DNA of 64,000 nucleotides from Cerioporus squamosus (lineage: Eukaryota > Basidiomycota > Agaricomycetes > Polyporales > Polyporaceae), in NCBI GenBank assembly GCA_022592435.1, contig JABYQS010000137.1, positions 1 to 64,000 on the forward strand, read 5' to 3'. Below, one piece after another: positions 9,901-20,709 of this stretch; the stretch's first letter is position 1; the number at the start of each line of letters is the position of its first letter. Under the pieces are notes generated by a model. It worked only from the letters and a program-made list of their open reading frames with translations, did no database searches and was not told the origin of the DNA. The translations under genes were made by a program, and so were the position numbers.

Positions 9901-12380
9901 GCCCTGCTTTCCGAGAAGAAATGGCGAGCACGTATCGCTTGACTGGTGCTTGGGGCAACTACCCGCGAGGCGTCCACGTTGCGCAAGAAGGTGAAGCGGT
10001 AAGAATACTAGGCGCCTTTTTTGGCAACGGTGTCGACCAGGTGGACATATGGTCACTAGTCCTCACAAAAATAGTAGCCATAAAGAAGCCGTTGATGCAA
10101 TCAATCGAGAGATGGAAAGCTGGACATGCAACGGTCCAAGGCAGGAAGCATGTCGTGCAGATGATCATTGGCGGCACGACACAATTCCTGACCTCAGTAC
10201 AACGAATGCCTGAAACGATTCTCAAACGCCTGAACAAGATCGTGCGGGCGTACCTCTGGAACGACCGCTGCAACTCCCCAGTAGGCATGGATCATGTCTA
10301 TCTTCCGCGCGATCAGGGTGGCTTAGCCCTGTTGGACCTACGGTCAAGAAACGAGGCTATTGACATAATGTGGATCAAATCGTACCTGGACTTTAGCGAG
10401 CACCGCCCGGTATGGGCTTTTCTAGCTGACGACTTGTTTGCCTCAACGGTACCTAAGAATACTAGTCCCAAGGAGCTGACGCTACGTATCAATCCCTTTA
10501 CGCAGAAATGGCATTCGAAGTTGGTAGATCTGCCGAAAGAGTTGTCAGCATTAGCCAAAGTGGCCAAGAAGTATGGCCTTCGACTGGAGGGCCTCGCCTT
10601 CTCTAGAGCAATACAACGCGACATGCCCATGTGGGGCCACATATACGCAGACCGCTCTAAGCTCAGCCGGCTGTCAGTTCACTCGAAGCTGGTCCAGTGT
10701 ATGAAGTCTAAGCACAAACTGAAGACGGTAGGGGATTTCATGGCATTAGCGAATGTGTTAGAAAGCCCAGTGCATCGCCCGAGGGCGTCCTGCTGCTGTG
10801 ACGAATGCACTCGCTTAAGGAGTGTCGTCCTCTGTGAAAATCCGCACAACTGCTGCGCGAGAGCGAAGGATATTGTGAGCACGCTTCCGCACAAATGGAA
10901 CCCGTATTGCGCGCACCCGGAAGATTATGAGGACGAAGTCATGGACGTTCTGCTCAATGAAAATGTCAGCAAAGACCTGTATCCGTTCGATAGACGCGTC
11001 ACTACCTATGGCGACCTAGGGCAGGCTTTCCGAATCTTCACTGACTCAGACGAAGTGTCGAACGAGTCTCTCCAGATGGAATTAGTCGAGAACGGCGACG
11101 CTCTGACGATCGCGACGGATGGGTCGTGTGTCAGGAATGGCGAGAGAAACGCCCGAGCAGGCGCGGGGATCTACGTGGATGAGAATCATGAGCTGAACCG
11201 AAGCTTTCGGTTGCCGGAAGACTTCCATCAGTCAAATCAGTCTGGTGAGATCGTAGCGTCCCTACTTGCAACTGTAACTGCGAACCAATGTGCGAGAGTT
11301 ATTCAAGTCACGGATTCGAAAACGACGATGGAGGCTGTGACGAAGTGGAGGAAGAGGCATGAAGATACTGGGTATTTATCTCAGAAAAATTCAAGCCTCA
11401 TACGTAGCTTGGTCGCAAGTCTGCGTATGAGGAAAGCGCATACTCTGTTTCAATGGGTCAAGGGGCACGATGGCCACCCAGGGAACGAGGCGGCAGACAG
11501 GCTGGCTGCGGTCGGTACGCAGAAACCAACTGGGGACCAACTGAATCTAAGTATCCCACCGCAATTTATGGTATCAGGAGCTAGATTGCAATCTATGACT
11601 CAAAAACTTGCCTACAAAGCGATACGTGAGCGGAAAGTAGCCAAGATCGCGACTCGGCGTGGAGCTCTTGCGAACCTGGACAGGATCTCCTGCGGGATCC
11701 ATGAAGCCTTCGACGTGCTCCTGTTCAATGAGACCATCTGGGACTCCCTATGGTCCCGACACATGTCTCGAGCAGCCTCCCAGTTCTACTGGATGGCTGT
11801 CCATGATGGGTACATGTTAGGCTCTCACTGGTTGAGGCCGAAAATGTCAATCGAACTACAAAGCCGAGCTACATGCGCGATTTGCGGCGAGCTTGAAACG
11901 ATGACGCATATCATATTTGACTGCAACGCTGAAGGTCAACAACGAATTTGGCACTTGCTCAAGAAGATTTGGGAACTTACCGGCCTTGAATGGAAATCTC
12001 CTACCTGGGGGTCGGTTTTCGGAGCAGCCTGTGCAGTGTTCAAGTCAAGCAACGGTAGTCGTACCCCAGCAAAGGAAGCTCTCTGGTGCATCCTATGCTC
12101 GGAAGCCGCGCACCTAATCTGGAAACTTCGCTGCGAAAGAGTAATCCAAAATGAGGGAGTAGAGTTCTCTGAGCAAGCAGTCACGAACCGATTGTACGCA
12201 GCACTAGACTGCCGGCTAAACCTAGATCGGAGGACTGCGGCAATGGCGCGAGGTAAACGAGCCCTGAAGCCGCAGGATGTTGAGCGAATATGGGCATCAA
12301 TTCTGGACAAGTCTGTCACCTTACCGCCAGTCTGGGTGGTCAATTGCGGGGTTTTAGTGGGTATTGAGCGAGGAGGATGA
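6936..12380 (+). CDS. LINE ORF2: APE endonuclease, RT, RNase H
   Basis: Enzyme that nicks target DNA and reverse transcribes the element RNA. Residues about 1-184 are low complexity, and an internal ATG at 7488 just before the endonuclease is an alternative start. APE-type endonuclease, about 190-450: LNMNGFGN, LQETHL, AGDFNN and a late TDHVLVS. Reverse transcriptase, about 690-1010: NYRPITILN, AGFIPGRR, ALDQEKAYDKI, RQGDPLS and the catalytic LFADDTTVY near residue 944. RNase H, about 1388-1530: ATDGS, SGEIVAS, VTDSKT and GNEAADRLA supply the D-E-D-D set. A C-terminal CX2CX7HX4C motif (CAICGELETMTHIIFDC) follows near 1650. The frame has no disruption. Confidence 0.95.
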   Translation: MSARKQSMYPSLRPPTYVREKCTSPELQGKAAWYWGMVVPSMTNATAAQTHINQYQMEALLGHGLPNSDECVGAMPERAGHRTVDTSISDDRTPRSRCQLAASTGDRDGILGNGSSYTYSSTGPAVGIGHEATGNLEGQLATPSSSSASASGMERAGRIALPRQNCPTGSPLPQQQASSRGRTRMEKNARKSALQIATLNMNGFGNLLQDHPENKWGRIYRMMSENKIGILMLQETHLTMERKADIHKMLARKVKIFHSPHPTAPTQKEGVAIVLNTKYVNAEDAKATVVVPGRAIQLTLPCLGGVSRTVLCLYAPSSNGVEERRVFFNDVRRYYETHPDMIKPHLLAGDFNNVEDALDRLPVSGGPDASVLALDELKLCLGLMIADGWRMTYPMSREFSFHRGTGRDAVFSRLDRIYVSQKIFDEAREWRMCEAGVKTDHVLVSVQLTADKAPEVGPGRPVFPLSLLKDKTLTKSIKKRGMAAICELSALTAAGSRSDQANSQLILQSFKKDVMKLARDRERSVVPKLLAEIRECERLLKQTLADISMSEDARVKDAEFLTKQIREAKLRRVKQQQQNARATHRLYGDRPTKYWSRLHRECAPRDTIPAFEIEGIRGVAGEKLYESASSKMAEMARSHHIKVQHDEQGSKTPEAREADILTALGSLETSVSEVQASALGGEITYEECVISLRHAKNGTAPGLDGLPYELWKVLLARFVEDSRFPNRPVFDVIHLLRQAFEDVRTHGVSPGTSFAHGWMAPIYKEKGERTRIVNYRPITILNTDYKMLSKVLAARLAVVAPNLINKAQAGFIPGRRIQDHTQLARMMMEWAEVHNEDGAIVALDQEKAYDKIAHDYLWRVLQRFGFPDGFIRLVQAMYATAETSVMINGILSKTYRVYRGVRQGDPLSCLLFDLAIEPLSCMIRKSELTGFDIPRCDEILKAVLFADDTTVYLSSRDDFAILQNILDSWCSAAKARFNLSKTEIIPIGSPAFREEMASTYRLTGAWGNYPRGVHVAQEGEAVRILGAFFGNGVDQVDIWSLVLTKIVAIKKPLMQSIERWKAGHATVQGRKHVVQMIIGGTTQFLTSVQRMPETILKRLNKIVRAYLWNDRCNSPVGMDHVYLPRDQGGLALLDLRSRNEAIDIMWIKSYLDFSEHRPVWAFLADDLFASTVPKNTSPKELTLRINPFTQKWHSKLVDLPKELSALAKVAKKYGLRLEGLAFSRAIQRDMPMWGHIYADRSKLSRLSVHSKLVQCMKSKHKLKTVGDFMALANVLESPVHRPRASCCCDECTRLRSVVLCENPHNCCARAKDIVSTLPHKWNPYCAHPEDYEDEVMDVLLNENVSKDLYPFDRRVTTYGDLGQAFRIFTDSDEVSNESLQMELVENGDALTIATDGSCVRNGERNARAGAGIYVDENHELNRSFRLPEDFHQSNQSGEIVASLLATVTANQCARVIQVTDSKTTMEAVTKWRKRHEDTGYLSQKNSSLIRSLVASLRMRKAHTLFQWVKGHDGHPGNEAADRLAAVGTQKPTGDQLNLSIPPQFMVSGARLQSMTQKLAYKAIRERKVAKIATRRGALANLDRISCGIHEAFDVLLFNETIWDSLWSRHMSRAASQFYWMAVHDGYMLGSHWLRPKMSIELQSRATCAICGELETMTHIIFDCNAEGQQRIWHLLKKIWELTGLEWKSPTWGSVFGAACAVFKSSNGSRTPAKEALWCILCSEAAHLIWKLRCERVIQNEGVEFSEQAVTNRLYAALDCRLNLDRRTAAMARGKRALKPQDVERIWASILDKSVTLPPVWVVNCGVLVGIERGG

Positions 12381-12636
12381 TGATGGGAGGCGCTGGCCTG
12401 CGCGGCGCCTCCCAAAGGATTTATCCGAAAGCTCTGAGTCCCACACTTTGTGCGTAAAAGCATTTCCTCGCGGTGGTTTATATTTCTCGCTATCTCCGCT
12501 ATCCCCTGCTTGCCCCTCCCAAGGTTCTTACCCCTTGGGTTGGGCGGCTAGCGTGCCTGGTTGACAATCGTCACCGTGAGCTGTATGACATGCCCCCATG
12601 GGGACCATTGCGGCTCAAGGCTCCTTTCGCTCCACC

Positions 12637-12653
12637 AAAAAAAAAAAAAAAAA
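12637..12653 (+). other. poly(A) 3' end of the LINE
   Basis: Run of 17 A residues 256 bases after the ORF2 stop, as expected for target-primed reverse transcription. It marks the 3' boundary of the element and lies 98 bases upstream of the next ATG. Confidence 0.85.
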
Positions 12654-12751
12654 CAAAGTTGGAGAGTGGGCTATGCCACAGCGACAAACACGGACAAACA
12701 ATGACCGCGGTGGTGAGCGCGTTGTTGGCGACGAGCAGCGACCATACCACG

Positions 12752-13845
12752 ATGAAGGGACTTCTCATCCCTCTGTTGCTCAGCGGCCTCTGCCAGGCCG
12801 TCCGAGTCTACCTCCACCCTGATGTTCACGTCCCTCCACGTATTTCTGCAAACAAGGCCGGCGCGGTTCTTTCCAAGCACTTAGCCCTTGAACGCTTCGA
12901 GGATGCTACGCCTTTCGTCGGAGAGCAGGAGTTGTTGTTCGGAGCAGGGTTGAGCACCGGGGTCTTGTTGACGATCAGCTCGGGAGATGTCAAAGGTGCG
13001 TTTTGTGTCAGAGTGGATGCGGCGCGGTTCTTGACACAGGTGCAGAGGTTGTCCCTGCGTCCATGAGGACACACTCCTTCTCTATCTCATCACATCCCTC
13101 CCACGACTCTCTTTCCTCCCTCATCCCCTCATACACCGACCGTGCTCACCACGTATACTCGTACGTGCACGAGCCGTCCTGTTCTGATCACGGCTTGCAA
13201 GAGGTCGCGAACCTGAAGGACTTCGTCAATGGCGACTACACGCCCGACCGCTTCGGCGCATTCGACTTCACCTCGCTCTCGAAAGAGGCGCACCACGCCC
13301 TCCGCGAGATGCTTAAGGGGCTTTCTGCGCGCTCGGACATCAAGCTCGCGATAGTCACTGTTCCGTCTGTCCATCACCACGGACACAAGCACCACGACAA
13401 GCGTCAGCAGCCCCCGCAGTCTCCCCTTCCACCGCCTCTTCCTCGCCCGGCGGAGCCGATTGACTCTATCTCGACTTGCTACACAAGTGCCGACGCATGC
13501 GGTAACGCGACGAGCGCATGCAGCGGACACGGAGAGTGCGTGTCAGCAAGCAAGGCAGGCAAGACGTGCTTCGTGTGCGCGTGCAGCGCGACGACGGACC
13601 TCAAGGGCCGGAAGGAGCACTGGGCAGGGCGCGCGTGCGAGCGCAAGGATGTCAGCGGGTGAGTATCCTCTTGCTTGGCCTACCGCAACACGTACTCATG
13701 CGTGACCGCTAGACCGTTCGTGCTTCTTGCCGGTACGACCGTGGCTCTGTTGCTTCTTGTTGGCGGTTCCGTTGCGCTCCTCTCGGCGGTCGGCAGCGCG
13801 GAGCTGCCCCAGATCCTCACCGGAGGCTCGACTCACTCGCGATGA
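12752..13845 (+). CDS. Vps3844-like (DUF3844) ER/vacuolar-sorting membrane protein
   Basis: Three exons (12752-12995, 13040-13658, 13713-13845) give 331 residues with consistent phases. The N terminus is a signal peptide (MKGLLIPLLLSGLCQA). The lumenal part ends in a cysteine-rich EGF-like block typical of fungal DUF3844/Vps3844 proteins: CYTSADACGNATSACSGHGEC, then CFVCACSATTD. A single C-terminal transmembrane helix follows (FVLLAGTTVALLLLVGG) and a short tail. This is a type I membrane protein; the family is named for a role in vacuolar sorting, but its biochemistry is poorly known. The first intron is only 44 nt. The ATG lies 98 bp after the LINE poly(A), so the native promoter has probably been displaced or lies inside the element's 3' region. 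Confidence 0.85.
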
Positions 13846-14085
13846 ACGTGTCTTTATATACCGTATCCTGTGCTGTGATGTGATCCATAACGCGGACTGT
13901 TCTCCGAGCTCTGTATACCATTTGTGCTCAGGAACGAGAGACGCCGGCCAACGCCGAGGACGTCAGCTCCAAGGACCGCACAGCTTGGGACGAGCGCAGC
14001 GTCAGCTCAGCTGCGCACGAATAAGTACACTTCTCTTTCCCCCACCACCATCTCCTGTGTGCTGCCTTGTCTACGAAATTGCACG

Positions 14086-15842
14086 ATGTCTGTCCACGAA
14101 GAACCTCCAGCGACCGCTCCAGCGACGCAAGCGAGCGCCGCGACGCCTGACGACACCAATCTCCGCGCAGAACAGACTGCTACCGCGACCGGAGGGCATT
14201 CTTCGGATAACACCGCCGGCTACAATGCAACAGATTCTGGAGTTCCTCAGCCCGCAGCTGCGCACGCTCCCTCCTCACCCAGCACCGTTACCACTGGTAC
14301 AAACCCCTTCGAGGACATCGCGGCTGAACCGACCCCAGTGCTGCCGCCCAGACCCGCGGAGGAACACCCCATGGCGACTGCAAGCACGGCTGCGGAGAGT
14401 GCTCCGGACACGGTCGCGGACGCGAATGTGCAGACTCCCGAGTCGGCCGCGAACACGAATGTGCAGACGAACGAAAGTGTCCAGGGACAGGTGCATCCGC
14501 AGGTGGAGGCGCTGCGCGCGATGTTCCCCGATTTCGACGTGTTGGTCTTGTACGTCCGTCCCTTCACTGCTTGGTGCTTCATAGCTGCAGCATCGCCCTT
14601 GTCTGCGATGTAGCGCTGCGCGTGTACGGTGTTGGACTGAGAGCACTTGCGTTACAGGCAGTCGGTGTTGGAATCGGTGAACTACGATCAGGAGCGTGCG
14701 CTGGATATCTTGCTGGGGATGAACGATCCGGAGTACGTCTCGACCCATGCCGCTGCTCAGGTATGTCCGCGCGCACTGTGATGATACCACCCCCTCACCC
14801 GTGTCCATGGCTACGCAGCCCGAGCCGCCGTCCCAGCTCGACCTCGACGAGCAGCTCGCCCGGCAGCTGATGCTGGAGGACCAGCAGCACCAGCAGCGAC
14901 GCGCGACAGGGAACTCGTGGCCGCGCCGCAGCGAAGACGACGTCCCGTACCAGGCGCGGCAGCACCACCCCGAGCCCAACAGGCTCGCGCCTCAGGGCCA
15001 GGGCCCGGAAAGCGGCCGTGGTGGTCAGTCGGACTTCCAGGACATCCAGCGGACGATGGGCCAGATCGCGGAGAGCGGGAAGCGCACGTTCAGCTCCATC
15101 GTCTCGCGCGTGAAGGCGAAGATCAACGAGTACGAGCAGTCCCGGTACGTCGTCGCCAGTCTGTCAGCCAGGGAGGATGTGGCTCATGCTGAAGTTGGGG
15201 ATCTGATTCTTGCAGAACTACTGGGCCCGGCCAGTCTTCTGGCTCGTCGACGACGCCGCAATGGGGTTCTGCCCCGCCTACACAGCTCGACCGGCATACC
15301 GCGTCCCAGGCGTACCAGCAGCAGTACTTTGCCCGGGCTCCACGACGCAGCCCAACGCAGTCCAAACCCCGAGCCGCGCCAGCAGAACAACTCGCAGGTC
15401 ACCGGGTACAACCTTGACGAACCCTCGGCACAGGGTGAGTGCCACTCTGACAACCCACGGCTAAGTATCTCTAGATGGACTGACGCATAACTGTACGTAG
15501 CTCAACCCGGACCTCAGACCCAGCCCGTCGCTTCACCCATCCCAACGACCGCTGCGCGCTCGGTCAGCCCAGTTGCGTCGGGTCTGACACCCACGGCATC
15601 GCCGCGTCCTTCCTCGGATGTTCCCCGCCCGCCGCCTACCTCCAGTGGCAGCCCCGTAAATCCCGGTATGTGCATTCTTCCTTAGGGAGGCCTCACGCTC
15701 ATGTCCAGGTACAGCCAAGATCGGGTTGCTGCCGAAGAAGCCCGTGTCGCTGCTGAACACGAACTCGCCGCCGACGACGCGGCCGAGCGATGACGATGAC
15801 GAGCTCGAGTACGTCGAGAACCCGTTCGAGGAGCGCAAGTAG
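14086..15842 (+). CDS. CUE-domain ubiquitin-binding protein
   Basis: Spliced gene with exons about 14086-14549, 14658-14760, 14819-15144, 15216 onwards and a last exon ending at 15842. Residues about 1-140 are Ala/Thr/Pro-rich. A CUE domain follows, split by the first intron, with the ubiquitin-contacting MFP (ALRAMFPDFDVLVLQ) and the distal RALDILLGM. Next come LDEQLARQLMLEDQ and an amphipathic stretch (GKRTFSSIVSRVKAKINEYEQ). The end is an acidic tail (DDDDELEYVENPFEERK). This resembles Cue5/Don1-type adaptors linking ubiquitinated cargo to autophagy or trafficking. The frame of the Gln/Ser/Pro-rich exon after 15216 is ambiguous: two frames compete and one ends in a stop, so a small extra intron or an indel is likely there. 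Confidence 0.75.
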
Positions 15843-18257
15843 ACTGCTGTGGCATGACGTTACCGGAAGCTTGAGGAGATGCCTCTGGGAATTGTGAATG
15901 TATTACTGTATCGAAGGGACGGCGGTCTACCTTGCTTGACACTGTTGAATTGGGGCTATTGTATGCGTTGCTGAGATGTGCACGATCTGGTTTGCTAGAG
16001 AGAAGGTGTTCCGATGCTGTAAAGTTATGGATGTCAAATCAATGGATGATCACGAGTACACGATACATATACGCGAGGTGTCTTCGTGGTCGATGTCCGG
16101 GTGCCTGTGCATGTGTACGACTTCCATGGCTATTTATGAACGCGTCCATGGTGCACGATGTGTTGGCCAGCCGTGATGTCCTCGGAGACACCCGTCATGC
16201 ATCCCTCGGTGCCGCAGAACAGCCGTGTCGCAAGGAGTTGCTACTGAGATGCGAACGCTGTTGCATACGCGTGCTCGTCATATGGAAGGCAGGGACGCAT
16301 CGCCTCGTCGTGGTTACCGAATGCAAGTGTTGTTGAGATACGTACTCATTGCGTTCTGGGAGTGATGTGTTCGACTTGTTTTCAGAAGCCATCTTGATAT
16401 GCATGGACCGAGCCTGAGCGGGCGAAGCAGTGGTTAGCGGCGGGATCTCGGAGGTAAGCGGTGTCCGAGTTATCTGCATTGCATGTCCTGAAATCATCCT
16501 GAACCTTTGCTATGTATACCGTCGTTGTGCGCATGAACCCGAGAAGTATGCTGGTATGCTGGGTTCAATAGCGCGGCTGCGACGGGCTCCAGCCAGCGCA
16601 GTCCTGCCTACGAATCCGCACGAAGGTAGAGCTGTTCCTTGGCCATCAGGGAACGAAGTGACTCACGGCGGGTCCGGGCGGGGCGATCGGTACGCACTCG
16701 CGAGATGTCGTGCTCGGAACGAGACCCAGAGGCCCCCACCGTATGCACGAACAGCGAGTCCTGGCACTGCTGAGTCTTTATCGCGGTCATACCGTGATCA
16801 CAAAGGCGATGTATGTAGTTGGGACACCCGGTATGTACCTTGAAACGGCTGAGATGATCACTTGAGCACTGCAGCGGGGACTGAGGGCGTAGCGCGATGC
16901 GCGTAGAGCATCCTAGTACTGCGCAACTGGCGTGATGCGTGATGATGTCGGACGGCGATCCTTCGTCTGCGAGGCTGCTCGCAACCTGTTCGACTGTTAC
17001 GATTTTTGCTGTACAGCTTTGTAAGTAACCAGTTGTGAGGGCATGTATTTGCTGCTGCTCACCAGGTGACTTGAGCATGACATCGCGCTCTGACAGCTTC
17101 AGAGCAACATATCTGCGAGACAGCCAGACCGTGACGTACGACAGCGTCCTAGCATTGGCAATGTGCGATATGCTCCCGAGGTCCGTCTGCGTTGTGTCAA
17201 CGGCGCGCCGGACAAGGCCGGACAAGAGGAGATCAGACGCAAGGAAGACCTCGCCACCATGATGTCTGTCGTACCCCACACGGTGCGTGCAGCGGGCGCG
17301 GGATGTTACCGCCGGGAGGAGGATCTGACCGAGCGGTTCTGTCTTAAAGATAGGTAGGTCAGTATGGCGAACGTCAAGAAGCAGCACGGTACGAACGTCC
17401 AGGCGGTGCAAAGCGACGTTATCTACATATGAACGAGCTGTGCGGCGAGTCGTCGGTGATGCATCTGATTCCAGATGGTTGGATGGTGTCTTTGCCAGAT
17501 GTGGTGGTCGCCATCTCTATGCTGCGTGCATCATGACAGTTTGTGTCAGCTTAAGTCGCACGACAATATTGCTTTCAAGCGGCGGAGGTACAGTGCAAGT
17601 TGGTGTGGTTTGTGGATGCCTTAGCCTCCGACATAGCTAGCTGAGAAGCACAATGGTGAGTAAATGCTCTCTGATAGTGATACTTATTAGCATCGCTCAC
17701 CTTCAGCAGACGGCGTCCTGGCGGCAACTTGATGAATGACGGAAGATGACGGAACGTATTAAATCAGGGTTGCTCTCGAGGACCGGGAACGCAGCGGCAA
17801 TCGGGGAAGTGATCTCTCCGCCAACATTGCCGCACGTGAAGCCCTCCGCTACCGCCGGGCGACCATGCAGTCGACGCTCTTCTCCGCCCATATCTACCGC
17901 GTTTGGCCAACGTTGACGCCTATACGTTAAGCATAAGGTGTTCTCGGGCATGCAGACATTCAGACAAGCATAAACCGCATGGCTACGGCGCTGCGAGGAC
18001 CAACCCAGCGCCGTCTGCCATGCCGCCACTATCACGTTGGAGCCCCGCGAGACCAGAAGCTCGGAGGAATGAACTGCCATCACAACGGAAACAAGCGACA
18101 TGCCATCTCGGATGGCTTCGCGTCGTCGTCAGACCGGACGGCCGACCCATGTGGCCTCCCGGTATCGAACAGATCCAGCGCGCTGCTCTCTTCCTCCGCA
18201 CCCTCACCCTCTCCTCACCTGTCGCTCGTTCTGCTGTCTGGGCCACCGCCTCGACAG
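15843..18257. other. gene-poor interval
   Basis: No supported gene in 2.4 kb. The longest frame (minus strand, 16608-17411) shows no domain, no usable start context and an unusual mix of residues, and is not called. The last part before 18258 is the promoter region of the protease gene. Confidence 0.5.
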
Positions 18258-18265
18258 TATAAATA
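18258..18265 (+). promoter_or_regulatory. TATA box of the aspartic protease gene
   Basis: TATAAATA located 98 bp upstream of the protease ATG, followed by a CT-rich initiator-like region. The spacing fits a TATA-driven, strongly expressed secreted enzyme. Confidence 0.7.
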
Positions 18266-18362
18266 CCCCACACTCCTTCATCCAACCTCACCAGGACATC
18301 TCCTGTTCCCTGCAGCCCTTTGAAGCCTCACGGTTCTCAAGCCTCTTCTCTCGGCATTCATC

Positions 18363-19792
18363 ATGTTCTGCAAGGCTACGCTGCTCACCGTCGCCCTCGG
18401 CCTCATGGCTTCCGCGACCCCGATCACGACGAAGCAGGGCATCCGCATCCCCCTCGGGAAGCGCAGCACCCTCCAGAACGAGGATGGCACCTTCAACTAT
18501 GATAAGGCTGTCATCCAGACGGTGAACACGATCAAGTACGTCCATCTCTCCATCCTGGGTCCATAAGCGCTGACACCCCTCCAGCAAGCACCGCGCGAAC
18601 TTGATCAACCTTGAGAAGAACGTTGGCGCGCACGCCTTCAAGGAGGGCGCCTTCATCAAGGAGCTTGCCACCCTCCCCGCCCACCTTGCCAAGCGTCAGG
18701 CCGAGTCCCTCACCGACGAGGAGGACGACCTTGAGTGGGCGGGCACGATCTCCATCGGCACCCCCGGCCAGAAGTTCCTCATCGACTTCGACACCGGCTC
18801 CTCTGACCTCTGGGTGCCGTCGTCTTCTTGCACCAGCTCGACCTGCCGCTCCAAGAGCAGGTACACCGCCTCGTCGTCCTCGACGAGTGCGAAGAAGTCC
18901 GGCTCGTTCTCCATCGAGTACGGTGACGGCTCCACCGTCTCCGGCCCCGTTTACACCGACACTGGTAAGCCATGCGCTGCTCAACCCGATCCATGAACAC
19001 TATCTGATCATCACCTTCGCAGTCACCGTTGCCGGTGTCTCGGTTACGAAACAGTCCTTCTCGCCCGTGACCACGCTCTCGAGCAGCTTCAACGGCGACC
19101 CCATTGACGGCATCCTGGGTCTCGCATACCCCGCCATCTCCAACCTCAACGCGAACCCCTTCTTCAACACGGCTATCCAGCAGGGCGCAGTCGATGAGGG
19201 TGTCTTCGGCTTCAAGCTCGCCTCCACGGGCTCTGAGCTTTACCTCGGTGGCGCCGACGACGAGCTTTACTCGGGCTCGCTCGAGTACCATGACGTCGAC
19301 ACCTCGACTGGCTTCTGGCAGCTCACCGGCGCCAAGGCCCTCGTCGGCGGCAAGGCGGTCGTGTCCAACTTCGAGACCATCATCGACTCCGGCACCACCA
19401 TCATGTACGGCCCTCCTGCGGCCGTCAAGACCTTCTACAAGGCCATCTCCGGTTCGGCCGTGTACGACTCGAGCCAGGGCTACTACTCCTACCCCTGCAA
19501 CTCGCCCCCCACCGTGGCGTTCTCGTGGGGCGGCAAGCAGTGGACCATCTCTGCCGACAAGTGAGTGTCTGATCCAGCCCAGTATGGGGACGGGTCAAGT
19601 GCTGACCATGTGTCCTCTAGCTTCAACCTCGGTGAGACCGAGACCGGCTCTGGCAAGTGCGTCGGTGCGCTCGCCGGCCAGGACATCGGCCTTGGCAGCA
19701 ACGTCTGGCTCCTCGGCGACAGCTTCATGAAGAACGTCTACACCGCGTTCTCCTTCGACCAGGATGCTGTCGGCTTCGCCGCGCTTGCCTGA
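18363..19792 (+). CDS. secreted aspartic protease, pepsin A1 family (polyporopepsin-like)
   Basis: Four exons (18363-18535, 18585-18964, 19023-19560, 19621-19792) give 420 residues, the usual size of an A1 preproenzyme. The signal peptide is [18 protein letters not shown]. The propeptide ends in a Kex2-like site (LAKR|QAES) before the mature chain ([13 protein letters not shown]). The first catalytic Asp is in [13 protein letters not shown], the flap Tyr is in EYGDGS, and the second catalytic Asp is in [12 protein letters not shown]. Hydrophobic motifs DGILGLAYP and [15 protein letters not shown] match the family. It is predicted to be an extracellular acid endopeptidase for nutrient proteolysis. 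A TATA box lies 98 bp upstream. All four exons splice in phase and nothing looks broken. Confidence 0.95.
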
Positions 19793-20709
19793 GCGGGCCC
19801 GTCCGATGGCGGTGGTGGTGTATGAATGATTCGGATAGCAACGTAGGAAGGAGATACCCCTGTAGCGCAGTAGCAGGCAAGGCAAAACTCGCACTCGTGA
19901 AAGCGAACGGACTATATAGCACTCGAATTGGACCATCGGATCCTCTCCCCCACCCCACGTACACGCACCAGTACTCACATTGTTATCTTGCATACGATTC
20001 TCCCCGCACGCTTCGCATCGCATCACACGTATCGCACACCTACTCTCGCTGTTGATGTGCTCATCTGTTCCATGAACCAGTACACAAGTAACATCTATCT
20101 GCTATCGGGAGGAAGCGTGAGGATGCTCGACACAAGCGCCAGCGCCTTGACCTCAACCGTCACGAAGTCGCCACTGGCATGCCCCAACACAAGGTCCCAA
20201 TCAAGATTAATGCCTTCCTACTTCACCGACCAAGTACCATGGCGCTCGTCGACTTCTGATTTTTCAGACACAATCAAGACTGAAGAGGCACCCTCATTCG
20301 ATGACAACTTGCCACTGACTTGCCACAAGGACTACCTTGTCTTCCGACCCGCGACGCAGTGTTGTTCTCGGACGACTCTGAATACACGTCCGCGCAAACG
20401 CGGACTACTAGGATTCGACCCGTACTACTAGGCTGCATGACGACCGTTGCTCCCACTTGTAGCTTCTTTAGCTCTACAGGCTTGTGCTAGCTGGTCCTGG
20501 CGTCGACATCGCCCGCGGTTGCTGCACTCTTGCTTCCTGCTTCCTCGCATAATAGCAGACTGCACAAGGCTTGGGCTACTACAAGGGCGTACATGTAGTA
20601 CTGGCGCATATAAGTACAAACTCATGCGCGACCTTGCGCCGCTTTCAGTTGCTCCCCGGCATACACTGCACTACTTACTCGCCTCCATCGCCGGATCCGG
20701 AACGACAAG
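19793..20709. other. intergenic, nothing recognised
   Basis: Contains the presumed 3' UTR of the protease and the leader of the next gene. No motif or conserved frame is seen. Confidence 0.4.

Larger units (their letters stand above)
3301..12653 (+). mobile_element. non-LTR (LINE) retrotransposon, near full length
   Basis: Autonomous LINE with a gag-like ORF1 (from 3301) and an ORF2 (6936-12380) carrying APE endonuclease, reverse transcriptase, RNase H and a terminal CCHC motif, ending in a 17-A tract at 12637-12653. That domain order, with RNase H after RT, fits the fungal Tad1-type group, though the clade is inferred and not tested. The ORF2 frame is uninterrupted over 1814 codons with catalytic residues visible, so the copy looks young. 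The 5' boundary is not defined: it may begin before 3301, perhaps including the ORFs at 674 and 1805. No target-site duplication of the flank after the A tract was found by eye. Confidence 0.93.

Noticed and set aside
16608..17411. 267-codon minus-strand open frame
   Set aside because: No domain, no gene-like context and a residue mix typical of chance frames in GC-rich DNA.
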